From Draconibacterium aestuarii (GTDB lineage Bacteria > Bacteroidota > Bacteroidia > Bacteroidales > Prolixibacteraceae), in the NCBI GenBank assembly GCA_026671195.1, contig JAPOHD010000020.1:186001-250000 (forward strand): a stretch of 64,000 bases of DNA, written 5' to 3'. The notes under the pieces are model-generated. The model saw only the letters and a program-made list of their open reading frames with translations, was not told where the DNA came from and did no database searches. Below, one piece after another: positions 55,935 to 64,000 of the stretch; within the stretch, counting starts at the first letter, position 1; each line of letters opens with the position of its first letter. The translations under genes and the position numbers were made by a program.

Positions 55935-58244
55935 CTATTTCTTAAACTCCTTTATTTCATTTCCTTTTATCCGATACTCCTCCCCCCAAATCGTTACAGG
56001 AACTTCTATTTCAGAATGATTTAGAATGCTGAAAATACTCGCGGTTTTTGTAACTTCAAGGTGAGCTCCTCCAAAATCAATTCGGAAAGCATACGATTTC
56101 CATGATTCCGGAATAAACGGATTAAACGTTAAACGGCCATTCACAACTCGCATTCCTCCAAACCCCATTACAAACGACATCCAGGTACCGCCCATACTTG
56201 TAATGTGCAGCCCGTCTTCCGTGTCGTTGTTGTAGTCATCCAAATCGAGACGTGCCGTACGCAAATACATTTCGTACGATTTTTTCTGGTAGCCAATTCT
56301 GGCGGCTAATATGGAGTGAATACAAGGCGAAAGTGAAGATTCGTGAACCGTTAGTGGCTCATAAAAATCGAAGTGAGACTTTAATTCCTCCGAAGTAAAA
56401 TTCTCCTGAAACAAATACAGACTTTGCAAAGTGTCGGCCTGTTTAATATAGGGCGAACGTAAAATCCTGTCCCACGACCATTTTTGGTTGATCGGTAAAT
56501 CTTCTTCTGAAAGTTCAGCAACCGGAGTCAGGTCTTTGTCTAAAAATCCATCCTGCTGAAGATATATTCCGCGTTTCTCATCGCGCGGATAATACATTTT
56601 TTCAATGATGTCTTTCCATTGCTCGGTTTCGGTAAGCTCGTTAAACTTCCATTTTTTTACCATTTCTTCGAATAAAAACGGAAATTCCTTTTTGAGGTAA
56701 TCAATTACTTCAAGCGTATATTTTAATGTCCACACAGCAATGTAACTGGTATGGAAGTTATTGTTTACGTTGTTTTCGTACTCGTTTGGTCCGGTAACAC
56801 CAAGCATCACATACCTTTGTTTTTCGGCCGACCAATTCACTCGCTGACTCCAAAACCGGCTGATTCCCAAAAGCACCTCAAAACCAGTTGGTGCCAGATA
56901 TTCTTTATCGCCGGTGTAATTTATATAGTCGTAAATGGCATAGGCGATTGCCCCGTTCCGATGAATTTCTTCAAAAGTAATTTCCCATTCGTTGTGGCAC
57001 TCTTCTCCGTTAATGGTAACCATCGGGTACAATGCAGCACCATTTTTAAAACCTAATTTTTCGGCGTTTTCAATGGCCTTTTGCAAATGTTTATGACGAT
57101 AAACCAACAAGTTTTTCGACACTTTTTGCGGTGCAGTGCTCAGGTAAAAAGGCAAACAATAGGCTTCGGTATCCCAATACGTAACACCACCGTACTTTTC
57201 TCCGGTAAATCCTTTTGGTCCGATATTCAATCTTTCATCTTCGCCCGAATAAGTTTGGTTGAGTTGAAAAATATTAAAACGAATGCCCTGCTGAGCAGCA
57301 ACGTCGCCTTCAATCTTAATATCGCTGGTTTTCCATTTCCCCAACCATCGGTTTTTATGGCTTTCAAACAAAGCATCGTAACCGGCATCAACTGCCAGAT
57401 CAATTGCTTCTTTAGTCCTCTCAACCAGGTTCTCTTTTTCGTAATAAAGGGACGAAACAGTTGCCGATAACTTCTCAACAACTATCTCACCCCCCTCACT
57501 CACCTTGACCTTTTGTAATGCCTCAACATATTTCTCTTTATCTCTATTCGAAATTTTTGAATCTACCTTTTCGCCATTTTTTAGCAGCTGAAACCACATT
57601 CCGGTACACACCTGAAATTCGGTTTTTAGCGTTTCAACTGTCAGGTAGCCTTCTGCTCCGCCAACAGCTCTCGAAACTTCAACCCAAAACTTTTCGTCGT
57701 AGTTTGAGTCCTCGTTTACAACATCGCCGTCGAGAAATGGACTTACCTCAATTTCACCTGAAAAATTCAGTGCTTTAACTGTGTAGCGGATAGCGCCGAT
57801 TTCGGTTGCCGCAACGCTCACAAAACGGTGCGAACAAACTTCAATCTGGTTCCCGTTTTTTAATTCGGCCACAAAGCGTCGCGAAAGCAAACCATGTTGC
57901 ATATCCAGTTCGCGTGTGAACGACAAAACCTTTGCCGTAGCCAGATCGAGCTCTTCGCCATTTATTTTAATTCCAATTCCAATCCAGTTGGTTGAATTAA
58001 TAATTTTGGCGAAATACTCCGGATAACCATTTTTCCACCAACCCACGCGTGTTTTATCGGGATAGTAAATTCCGGCAACATAAGTACCGTTCATTGTATC
58101 TCCGGAATACTTTTCCTCGAAGTTGGCACGCTGGCCCATTTTCCCGTTCCCGATGCTAAACAGACTTTCGGAAATACGGTTGAGTTCAGGTTTAAAACCC
58201 TCCTCGATTATCTTCCATTCGTGATGAATAACGTAATTCTTCAT
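55935..58244 (-). CDS. GH65 maltose phosphorylase-type glycoside phosphorylase
   Basis: 769 residues, no signal peptide, hence cytoplasmic. Family features are FKPELNRISESLFSIGNGKMG at the start, the block GEECHNEWEITFEEIHRNG (about 412-430, including the general-acid Glu) and the late TEDGLHITSMGGTW. The enzyme splits maltose with phosphate into beta-glucose-1-phosphate and glucose. It follows the transporter by 19 bp. The beta-phosphoglucomutase that usually partners it is not in this stretch. Confidence 0.92.
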   Translation of the reverse strand: MKNYVIHHEWKIIEEGFKPELNRISESLFSIGNGKMGQRANFEEKYSGDTMNGTYVAGIYYPDKTRVGWWKNGYPEYFAKIINSTNWIGIGIKINGEELDLATAKVLSFTRELDMQHGLLSRRFVAELKNGNQIEVCSHRFVSVAATEIGAIRYTVKALNFSGEIEVSPFLDGDVVNEDSNYDEKFWVEVSRAVGGAEGYLTVETLKTEFQVCTGMWFQLLKNGEKVDSKISNRDKEKYVEALQKVKVSEGGEIVVEKLSATVSSLYYEKENLVERTKEAIDLAVDAGYDALFESHKNRWLGKWKTSDIKIEGDVAAQQGIRFNIFQLNQTYSGEDERLNIGPKGFTGEKYGGVTYWDTEAYCLPFYLSTAPQKVSKNLLVYRHKHLQKAIENAEKLGFKNGAALYPMVTINGEECHNEWEITFEEIHRNGAIAYAIYDYINYTGDKEYLAPTGFEVLLGISRFWSQRVNWSAEKQRYVMLGVTGPNEYENNVNNNFHTSYIAVWTLKYTLEVIDYLKKEFPFLFEEMVKKWKFNELTETEQWKDIIEKMYYPRDEKRGIYLQQDGFLDKDLTPVAELSEEDLPINQKWSWDRILRSPYIKQADTLQSLYLFQENFTSEELKSHFDFYEPLTVHESSLSPCIHSILAARIGYQKKSYEMYLRTARLDLDDYNNDTEDGLHITSMGGTWMSFVMGFGGMRVVNGRLTFNPFIPESWKSYAFRIDFGGAHLEVTKTASIFSILNHSEIEVPVTIWGEEYRIKGNEIKEFKK

Positions 58245-58263
58245 CTTTCCTTATCTTCTAAAT

Positions 58264-59778
58264 TTAGTTATTTGATGCTGCAACATCTTTCACAAACAAT
58301 ACCATTACTGCAGCAATAATCATTGACACTCCTCCCAAAACAAGTGCTAAAATCGACTGTCCTCCAAATAAATCCTGGACGATAAATCCGAGGATTGTAG
58401 CTGCCAGAATCTGTGGAATTACAATAAAGAAATTGAAAATTCCCATGTAAATTCCCATTTTATGAGAAGGCAGCGAGCCGGTTAGAATTGCGTAAGGCAT
58501 AGATAAAATACTTGCCCATGCAATACCTACTCCAATCATAGAAAGAACCAACCAGTTCGGATTGCTGACCAGGTAAACCGATGCCAGACCGATACCTCCT
58601 ATAACCAAACAAATAAAGTGTGTGATTTTACGATTTGTATGTTTTGCCAAAACAGGCAAAGCAAACGCTATAAGGGCCGCAACTCCGTTGTATATCCCAA
58701 ACAAAACGGTAACCCAGTCGGCACCATCGTTATACACTTGCGATTGTGGATCGGAGGTCCCATAAATATGACTGGTAATTCCCGAAACAGCATAAATCCA
58801 TAAAGCAAACAAACCAATCCATGTAAAAAACTGAACAATGGCCAGTTGTTTCATCGTCGAAGGCATTCGGAGTAAGTCGGAAAAAATTTCAACCAGGGCG
58901 TTCTCTTTTTTGTCTTCTGATTTTGTAATGTAAGCAAGAAGCATCAGTAAAAGAAAGAGCAGTAAGATGCCACCCAATATGTATAAATTTTTATCCAGCT
59001 GAAACCGGTACGTTAATCCGACAATTGCAAATCCTAATAAGCCGAATATTCCACCAACTTTAAGGAAGCTTGTTTTAACAACAGGCTCTTCTTTATAACC
59101 CGCCGATGCCAACGTTGTTTCTTTTTCTTCCTGAACAAATTTCTCCATTTGCTCAGGAGGATATTCTTTTGTAGAAAAAACCGTCCATAAAATGGCAAGG
59201 AAAAAAACGACAGCACCAATATAAAACGACCATTTTACAGATGGAGGAATCATTCCTTCGGGTGCCGTGTTTGGGATATTGAGCCAGTTGGTCATTACCC
59301 AAGGAAGAACCGAACCAACAACGGCCCCGGTTCCAATAAAGAAACTTTGCATGGCAAATCCCTGGGTGCGTTGCTCATTGGGAAGCATATCGCCCACAAA
59401 AGCCCGGAAAGGTTCCATCGAAATATTAATGGAAGCATCCATAATCCAGAGCGTGCCGGCTGCCACCCATAATGCGGGCGAATTTGGCATGAGCAAAAGG
59501 GCCAGCGAAGCAAAAATGGCTCCGAATAAAAAGTAGGGTCGTCGTCTTCCAAGTCTGTTCCAGGTTTTATCGCTCATGTGCCCTATAATAGGCTGGACAA
59601 TTAATCCTGTTACCGGTGCGGCAATCCACAAAATGGGTATGTCTTCAACATTGGCCCCAAGCGTTTCGAAAATTCGGCTGACATTGGCATTTTGTAAGGC
59701 AAATCCAAATTGAATGCCCAAAAATCCAAAGCTCATATTCCATATCTGCCAAAAACTCAGAGTGGGTTTTTTACTCAT
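58264..59778 (-). CDS. MFS maltose/oligosaccharide transporter (GPH/SLC45-like)
   Basis: 504 residues with about 12 membrane segments and the signature GRRRPYFLFGA after helix 2. The N-terminal SFWQIWNMSFGFLGIQFGFALQNANVSRIFETLGA is typical of the maltose permeases of Bacteroidota maltodextrin loci. It moves maltose or small maltodextrins across the inner membrane. First gene of the leftward operon, preceded by a promoter at 59888-59920 and an operator at 59978. Confidence 0.9.
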   Translation of the reverse strand: MSKKPTLSFWQIWNMSFGFLGIQFGFALQNANVSRIFETLGANVEDIPILWIAAPVTGLIVQPIIGHMSDKTWNRLGRRRPYFLFGAIFASLALLLMPNSPALWVAAGTLWIMDASINISMEPFRAFVGDMLPNEQRTQGFAMQSFFIGTGAVVGSVLPWVMTNWLNIPNTAPEGMIPPSVKWSFYIGAVVFFLAILWTVFSTKEYPPEQMEKFVQEEKETTLASAGYKEEPVVKTSFLKVGGIFGLLGFAIVGLTYRFQLDKNLYILGGILLLFLLLMLLAYITKSEDKKENALVEIFSDLLRMPSTMKQLAIVQFFTWIGLFALWIYAVSGITSHIYGTSDPQSQVYNDGADWVTVLFGIYNGVAALIAFALPVLAKHTNRKITHFICLVIGGIGLASVYLVSNPNWLVLSMIGVGIAWASILSMPYAILTGSLPSHKMGIYMGIFNFFIVIPQILAATILGFIVQDLFGGQSILALVLGGVSMIIAAVMVLFVKDVAASNN

Positions 59779-59887
59779 AATAACAGTTTTTAATTTAGTT
59801 ACGCTGTAAATTTTCTAATAGGAATTACAGCAAATGGAACTTTGCCGTTGAAATAGAAGTGGGAGTAAAATGTTGATTTTGCCGGAA

Positions 59888-59920
59888 CAAATATAAAGGA
59901 GAAAAAACAACAAATCCAAA
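59888..59920 (-). promoter_or_regulatory. Promoter of the maltodextrin operon
   Basis: On the minus strand a TTTG (59917-59920) and a TATATTTG (59888-59895, TAnnTTTG) are separated by 21 bp. The transporter ATG lies 110 bp downstream. Confidence 0.5.
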
Positions 59921-59977
59921 TTTCAACTTGCACAGCTCCCCTTCAAACAGGCTGACAATAAACGCAAAGGGTTATTT

Positions 59978-59987
59978 CAAACGTTTG
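59978..59987. promoter_or_regulatory. LacI-type operator upstream of the maltodextrin operon
   Basis: CAAACGTTTG is a perfect 10-bp palindrome with a central CG, followed by CA, so it extends to AAACGTTTGCA on one side. It is upstream of the -33 box and shares its core with 61250-61261. Confidence 0.65.
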
Positions 59988-60068
59988 CAGAGAGCAAAAC
60001 ATTTTTTTACAACATATTTTCGGAATGCTACAAAAATTCCTGACTCCTTCAGAAAAATTGGGAAAAAA

Positions 60069-61082
60069 TTATAGGGACGACCCCCGCACGATGAGGTTTG
60101 CATCTAAAACTTTTGTTTCGAAGGGATATTCATCGTCTTCCGATGTAATCCGTTTTAATAACATCTCGGTGGCAATGGTTCCCATTTCGTAACCATGCTG
60201 GTCAACAGATGTTAATGTAGGATCTGTAATTCCGGAGAACCGACCATCCGAAAATCCAACTATGGCAATCTCGTCGGGGATTTTAATGCCCCGCTTCTGA
60301 ATGGTTTGCATGGCACCAATGGCAGTAAGGTCGTTTGTAGCAAACAATCCATCGAACTTTTTACCGGTGTTCAACAACTTCATTATAGCCAAACGCGCTT
60401 TTTCAAACGAGTCTGCTTCAATAATCAAATCTTCATCCACATCCAAACCGGCTTCTTTTAAAGCTTTAATGTAACCGTCTTTACGCTGCTTGCCTATCAA
60501 CAATTTTTGTGGCCCCGCAAAGTGAGCAATGTGTTGACGCCCGCTGTCAATTAAATGACGGGTTGCCCGGTAAGCTGCATCAAAATCATCAATAATTACC
60601 TGGTCGGCCTCTAAACCGGGGACAATCCGGTCGTAAAATACCAGAGGAATATTATTGTTGCGCAAGTTGTAGAAATGACTAAAATCTTCGGTTTCTTTCG
60701 AGACAGATACCAAAATCCCATCGACACGACTGGCCAGCAGAGTTTTTGCATTGGCCACCTCGCGCTCGTACTTTTCGTTGCTCTGGCAAATAATTACATT
60801 AAATCCGGCATCGTAAGCCACATCTTCAATTCCACTAATTACCGATGAAAAAAAATAGTGTACAATTTCCGGGATAATAATTCCGATAGTATTGCTGCGG
60901 CGTTGTTTTAAACTTAGTGCCACGGCGTTGGGTTGGTAATTTAGTTTCTTTGCCAACTCGTTTACAGCACGTTTCGTTTCCGCACTAATGTCGGGATGAT
61001 CTTTAAGGGCACGCGATACTGTTGATGCTGAAATTTTCAGCTCACGGGCTAAATCTTTTATGGTAATAAGTCCGCTCTTCAT
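60069..61082 (-). CDS. LacI-family transcriptional regulator
   Basis: 337 residues. The N-terminal helix-turn-helix and hinge read ITIKDLARELKISASTVSRAL and YQPNAVALSLKQRRSNTIGIIIP. A periplasmic-binding-protein-like sugar-sensing domain follows (SRVDGILVSVSKET, FDGLFATNDLTAIGAM, FSGITDPTLTSVDQ). It lies between the maltodextrin operon and a divergent susC gene. Both of those have a CAAACGTTTG site upstream, the class of operator LacI proteins recognise. It is likely the locus regulator, responding to maltose or a derivative. Confidence 0.92.
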   Translation of the reverse strand: MKSGLITIKDLARELKISASTVSRALKDHPDISAETKRAVNELAKKLNYQPNAVALSLKQRRSNTIGIIIPEIVHYFFSSVISGIEDVAYDAGFNVIICQSNEKYEREVANAKTLLASRVDGILVSVSKETEDFSHFYNLRNNNIPLVFYDRIVPGLEADQVIIDDFDAAYRATRHLIDSGRQHIAHFAGPQKLLIGKQRKDGYIKALKEAGLDVDEDLIIEADSFEKARLAIMKLLNTGKKFDGLFATNDLTAIGAMQTIQKRGIKIPDEIAIVGFSDGRFSGITDPTLTSVDQHGYEMGTIATEMLLKRITSEDDEYPFETKVLDANLIVRGSSL

Positions 61083-61436
61083 TGTAAAATATCGACCGCT
61101 AACAACCGGTAAAGTTTAATTGGTTCCCATTACTTTTTTGTCTAACAACAAAAATAGACATTTAAACCAATTAAATATCAAGTTTCATCATTTTAAAGCA
61201 CCCAACCAGTAACCACCTGTTTTATAACATATTGAGTGCAAACGTCACCGCAAACGTTTGCATAAAACCAAGTGTTAAAAAGCGTGAAGTTTTATTAACA
61301 TTTGTTATACATTCGCCTGTCGAATTTTGTTTTTGTTGAATACGAAGTACCTGTAATGTGTTGATATTTTGCCAATTAAAACATTAAAGAGAATTTAACT
61401 AAAACAAATAAAATTCAATAACTAATAACATTTAAA
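61083..61436. other. 354-bp divergent regulatory region between lacI-type gene and susC
   Basis: It contains the GCAAACGTTTGC operator (61250-61261) and a nearby partial site TGCAAACGTCA (61238-61248). A -7-like TACATTCG lies at 61308-61315. The remaining sequence is AT-rich leader without recognisable elements. Confidence 0.6.
61250..61261. promoter_or_regulatory. LacI-type operator upstream of the rightward susC
   Basis: GCAAACGTTTGC is a perfect 12-bp palindrome. A second, incomplete copy (TGCAAACGT) lies 12 bp to its left, suggesting two binding sites. It shares the CAAACGTTTG core with 59978-59987. Confidence 0.7.
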
Positions 61437-64000
61437 ATGAGGATTATTCGTAAAAACCTTAAAGTTGTCTTGTTTTTAGTTGCCTTACTCAGCTACAGTA
61501 TGAGTTATGCGCAGGTAAAAACAATAACAGGTAAAATTACCGATGCCGATAACGGCGAGCCTTTACCTGGTGTTACTATTGTAGTTAAAGGAACTACACA
61601 AGGTACTATTACCAATTTTGACGGAGATTACACCATTGATGTAGAAGAAGGTCAGTCATTGGTCTTTTCTTTCATTGGTTACACACCCCAAGAACTTGTA
61701 GTTGGTACTACATCAATACTTAACTTACAGTTGGCCCAGTCAATGGAAAATCTGGAAGAAGTTGTTGTAATCGGTTATGGACAAGTAAAAAAAGAAGATG
61801 CAACCGGTTCGGTTACTGCTGTTAGAGCTGAAGATTTTAACAAAGGAAACATTACTTCGCCACAGGATTTATTGGTAGGTAAAGCTTCGGGGGTTGTTAT
61901 AACCTCGGCTGGCGGTGCACCTGGATCAGGATCAACAATTCGTATTCGTGGTGGATCGTCGCTTAACGCATCAAACGACCCGTTAATTATTATCGACGGA
62001 ATTCCGATTGCAAACGACGATGTTTCGGGCGGTTCCAACTTCCTTGCCTTTGTTAATCCAAACGACATTGAATCGATGAGTGTTTTGAAAGATGCTTCGG
62101 CAACTGCTATTTACGGTTCGCGTGCATCGAATGGTGTAATTATTATTACCACCAAAAAAGGAAGAGCCGGAAGGCCCACCCAAATTAACTACGACATGAA
62201 TACTTCGGTTTCCACTCCAATTAGATATGTCGATGTTTATTCCGGAGACGAAATCAGGCAACTTGCCAGTACCAGACCGGAAATATTCCCGGTTGAATCG
62301 TACGACAAACTATGGAATGCAAATACAAACTGGCAAGATGAAATCTTCCGTACATCAGTTTCGCAAGACAATAACTTTAGCATTTCAGGATCATTAAAAG
62401 ATGTTCCTTACCGTGCTTCGGTTGGCTATTCAAACCAAAATGGAATTCTGAAAAATACTTCTATGAAAAGGTTAACCGGAACAATTAGTGTTGATCCGAT
62501 TTTGCTTGACGGCGATTTAAGAGTGAACCTGAATGTAAAAGGAATGACTACTGATAATAATTTCGGAGATTCAGGTGCGATTGGTTCAGCAATAAGCATG
62601 GATCCAACAAAACCTGTTTACGATAGCAATTCAGCAATATCAAGCCGCTCGGCAGGTTATTTCCAGTGGGAAAACTATGGTGCTAATCTTGGTACGCCAA
62701 ACCCGGTTGAACAACTAATGGTTGTTGATAATAAATCGAACGTTAACCGTGTGGTTGCCAATGCACAATTCGATTACAAACTACCTTTTATTGAAGGTTT
62801 ACGTGCCAATTTAAACCTGGCCACTGACCAATCGAAAGGAGACGGACACAATAACCGCCCTGTAACTTCTCCTTCAACCCTAACCGGAGAAACAGTGGGA
62901 ATGACCAGTACATATTGGTCGGAAAATTCTAATGATCTTTTTGAATTCTATCTGAATTATAAAGCCGAAATGGCATCTATTAAAAGTGTGCTCGATGCAA
63001 CAGCCGGTTATTCGTGGCAGCATTTTCAACGAGAAGGAGGTGACTATAGACTAGGAATTAGCCAACCCACTTCATCTTTCATTACAGAAAACTATCTGGT
63101 TTCATTTTTTGGTCGTGTTAACTACTCGTTAGCCGACAAGTATTTGCTCACATTTACACTTCGGAACGATGGTTCTTCTCGTTTCCAGGGCGATAACCAG
63201 TGGGGTTTATTCCCATCGGCTGCTTTTGCATGGAAGATTAAAAATGAAAACTTTTTAAAAGATGTTGACGCCGTATCGAACTTAAAACTTCGTTTGGGCT
63301 GGGGTGTTACCGGTCAGCAAGACATTGGTAACGACTATCCTGCACAGGCAACATACATCGCATCTTCAGGAGGTTCGTGGTACCCGATTAACGGAGAGTT
63401 TTTGCCAACGTTACGACCCAATGCCTACGACCCCGATATTAAATGGGAGGAAACAACTACGCAAAACATCGGTTTGGACTTTGGTTTTATGGATGACAAA
63501 ATCTCAGGATCGATCGACGTTTATAAACGTGTAACCGACGATCTGTTAAACGAAGTTACCATTCCAACCGGAAGTAATTTTTCAAACACCTTATTAACCA
63601 ATGTGGGTAGTTTGGAAAACAAAGGAGTTGAACTTTCGATTGACTGGAGAGCTATCGCACAAAAAGACATGATGTTGAATTTAGGTTTTAACATTTCGTA
63701 CAACGATAATAAAATCACAAAACTGTTGCTGAACGACAATGAAGATTATATCGGAATTTTGTACGGAGACGGAATGACCGGAACCAAACAAGTTACACGT
63801 GTTGGTTACCCGGCCTACTCATTCTTTGTAAACCAACAGGTTTATTATCCAAACGGAACACCGGTTGAAGGAATGTATGTTGATATTTCCGGAGAAGGAG
63901 GTACTGTAAATGGCGACAACGACGACAAATACATTTACCACAATCCGGTAGCCGATGTATTAATTGGTCTTTCAGCCAGCTTTAAATACAAAAATTTCGA
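61437..64000 (+). CDS. SusC/RagA-family TonB-linked transporter, 3' end outside window
   Basis: An open frame from the ATG at 61437 to the right edge gives about 854 residues of a protein expected to be about 1000. Order: signal peptide ending SYAQ; carboxypeptidase-regulatory-like domain (ITGKITDADNGEPLPGVTIVVKG); TonB box with EEVVVIGYGQVKKEDATGSV; plug (IRIRGGSSLNAS, PLIIIDGIPIA, VLKDASATAIYGSRASNGVI); barrel strands. It should import maltodextrin across the outer membrane, given the divergent GH13/GH65/MFS operon and the shared operator. The SusD partner is expected beyond the edge. Confidence 0.95.
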   Translation, partial: MRIIRKNLKVVLFLVALLSYSMSYAQVKTITGKITDADNGEPLPGVTIVVKGTTQGTITNFDGDYTIDVEEGQSLVFSFIGYTPQELVVGTTSILNLQLAQSMENLEEVVVIGYGQVKKEDATGSVTAVRAEDFNKGNITSPQDLLVGKASGVVITSAGGAPGSGSTIRIRGGSSLNASNDPLIIIDGIPIANDDVSGGSNFLAFVNPNDIESMSVLKDASATAIYGSRASNGVIIITTKKGRAGRPTQINYDMNTSVSTPIRYVDVYSGDEIRQLASTRPEIFPVESYDKLWNANTNWQDEIFRTSVSQDNNFSISGSLKDVPYRASVGYSNQNGILKNTSMKRLTGTISVDPILLDGDLRVNLNVKGMTTDNNFGDSGAIGSAISMDPTKPVYDSNSAISSRSAGYFQWENYGANLGTPNPVEQLMVVDNKSNVNRVVANAQFDYKLPFIEGLRANLNLATDQSKGDGHNNRPVTSPSTLTGETVGMTSTYWSENSNDLFEFYLNYKAEMASIKSVLDATAGYSWQHFQREGGDYRLGISQPTSSFITENYLVSFFGRVNYSLADKYLLTFTLRNDGSSRFQGDNQWGLFPSAAFAWKIKNENFLKDVDAVSNLKLRLGWGVTGQQDIGNDYPAQATYIASSGGSWYPINGEFLPTLRPNAYDPDIKWEETTTQNIGLDFGFMDDKISGSIDVYKRVTDDLLNEVTIPTGSNFSNTLLTNVGSLENKGVELSIDWRAIAQKDMMLNLGFNISYNDNKITKLLLNDNEDYIGILYGDGMTGTKQVTRVGYPAYSFFVNQQVYYPNGTPVEGMYVDISGEGGTVNGDNDDKYIYHNPVADVLIGLSASFKYKNF

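Noticed and set aside
1-64000. tRNA, rRNA, CRISPR array, transposase or phage genes
   Set aside because: I looked in the intergenic regions on both strands and saw no cloverleaf, no regularly spaced repeats and no recombinase motifs. Only one MITE-like repeat was found.

Overview
The window comes from a member of the Bacteroidota, most likely Marinilabiliales/Prolixibacteraceae-like; that placement is my inference. The evidence is a complete gliding/type IX secretion core operon (porP/sprF-gldK-gldL-gldM-gldN), two SusC-type receptors plus a SusD, a T9SS C-terminal sorting domain on an M1 peptidase, TAnnTTTG-type -7 boxes, and AT-rich compact coding on both strands. I see no tRNA, rRNA, CRISPR array, transposase or phage gene.

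Layout. 1-4.9 kb: exported proteins of unknown role, a Skp/OmpH-like chaperone, a ferredoxin-NADP reductase-like protein and a PHP-domain phosphoesterase. 5.0-14.1 kb: an amino-sugar block in two transcription units separated by a strong terminator. The first holds a ROK repressor and a large NagB-like/PIG-L-like fusion. The second holds an acyl carrier protein, an ADP-forming acyl-CoA synthetase, true NagB and a DUF4954 protein. 14.3-17.3 kb: a zinc-type ABC importer operon ending in a tiny four-CxxC protein, then yidD. 17.5-23.4 kb: ROK glucokinase, a secreted M1 peptidase, OsmC, and a NikR-family regulator next to a TonB receptor, both carrying the same operator. 23.6-30.8 kb: the T9SS operon, followed after a terminator by a second gldK copy. 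31-40 kb: a degenerate arginase-fold protein, topA, a class A penicillin-binding protein, an ECF sigma factor overlapping an anti-sigma-like/TonB hybrid, and a nitroreductase.

40.2-51.8 kb: an exported amidohydrolase, then a probable glycan utilisation locus. It has SusC/SusD plus a four-gene operon of exported proteins (Gfo/Idh/MocA dehydrogenase, DUF6807, sugar isomerase/epimerase, esterase). Both units carry an identical 14-bp palindrome with the sequence CGTTAACGTTAACG. 52-64 kb: a maltodextrin locus. A surface or periplasmic pair of GH13 enzymes, a cytoplasmic GH65 phosphorylase and an MFS maltose-type transporter are read leftward. A LacI regulator follows, and a second SusC is read rightward off the window edge. 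A different palindrome, CAAACGTTTG, lies upstream of both outward units of this locus.

How the parts fit: extracellular alpha-glucan would be bound and imported by the SusC-type receptor, trimmed by the GH13 enzymes, carried across the inner membrane by the MFS protein and phosphorolysed by GH65. Glucose released could be phosphorylated by a ROK glucokinase such as the one at 17.5 kb. The most unusual signals are the NikR-family regulator that has lost all four nickel ligands but keeps a shared operator, the NagB-like fusion lacking two catalytic residues, the arginase-fold protein lacking half its metal ligands, the duplicated gldK, and the two palindrome-defined regulons.
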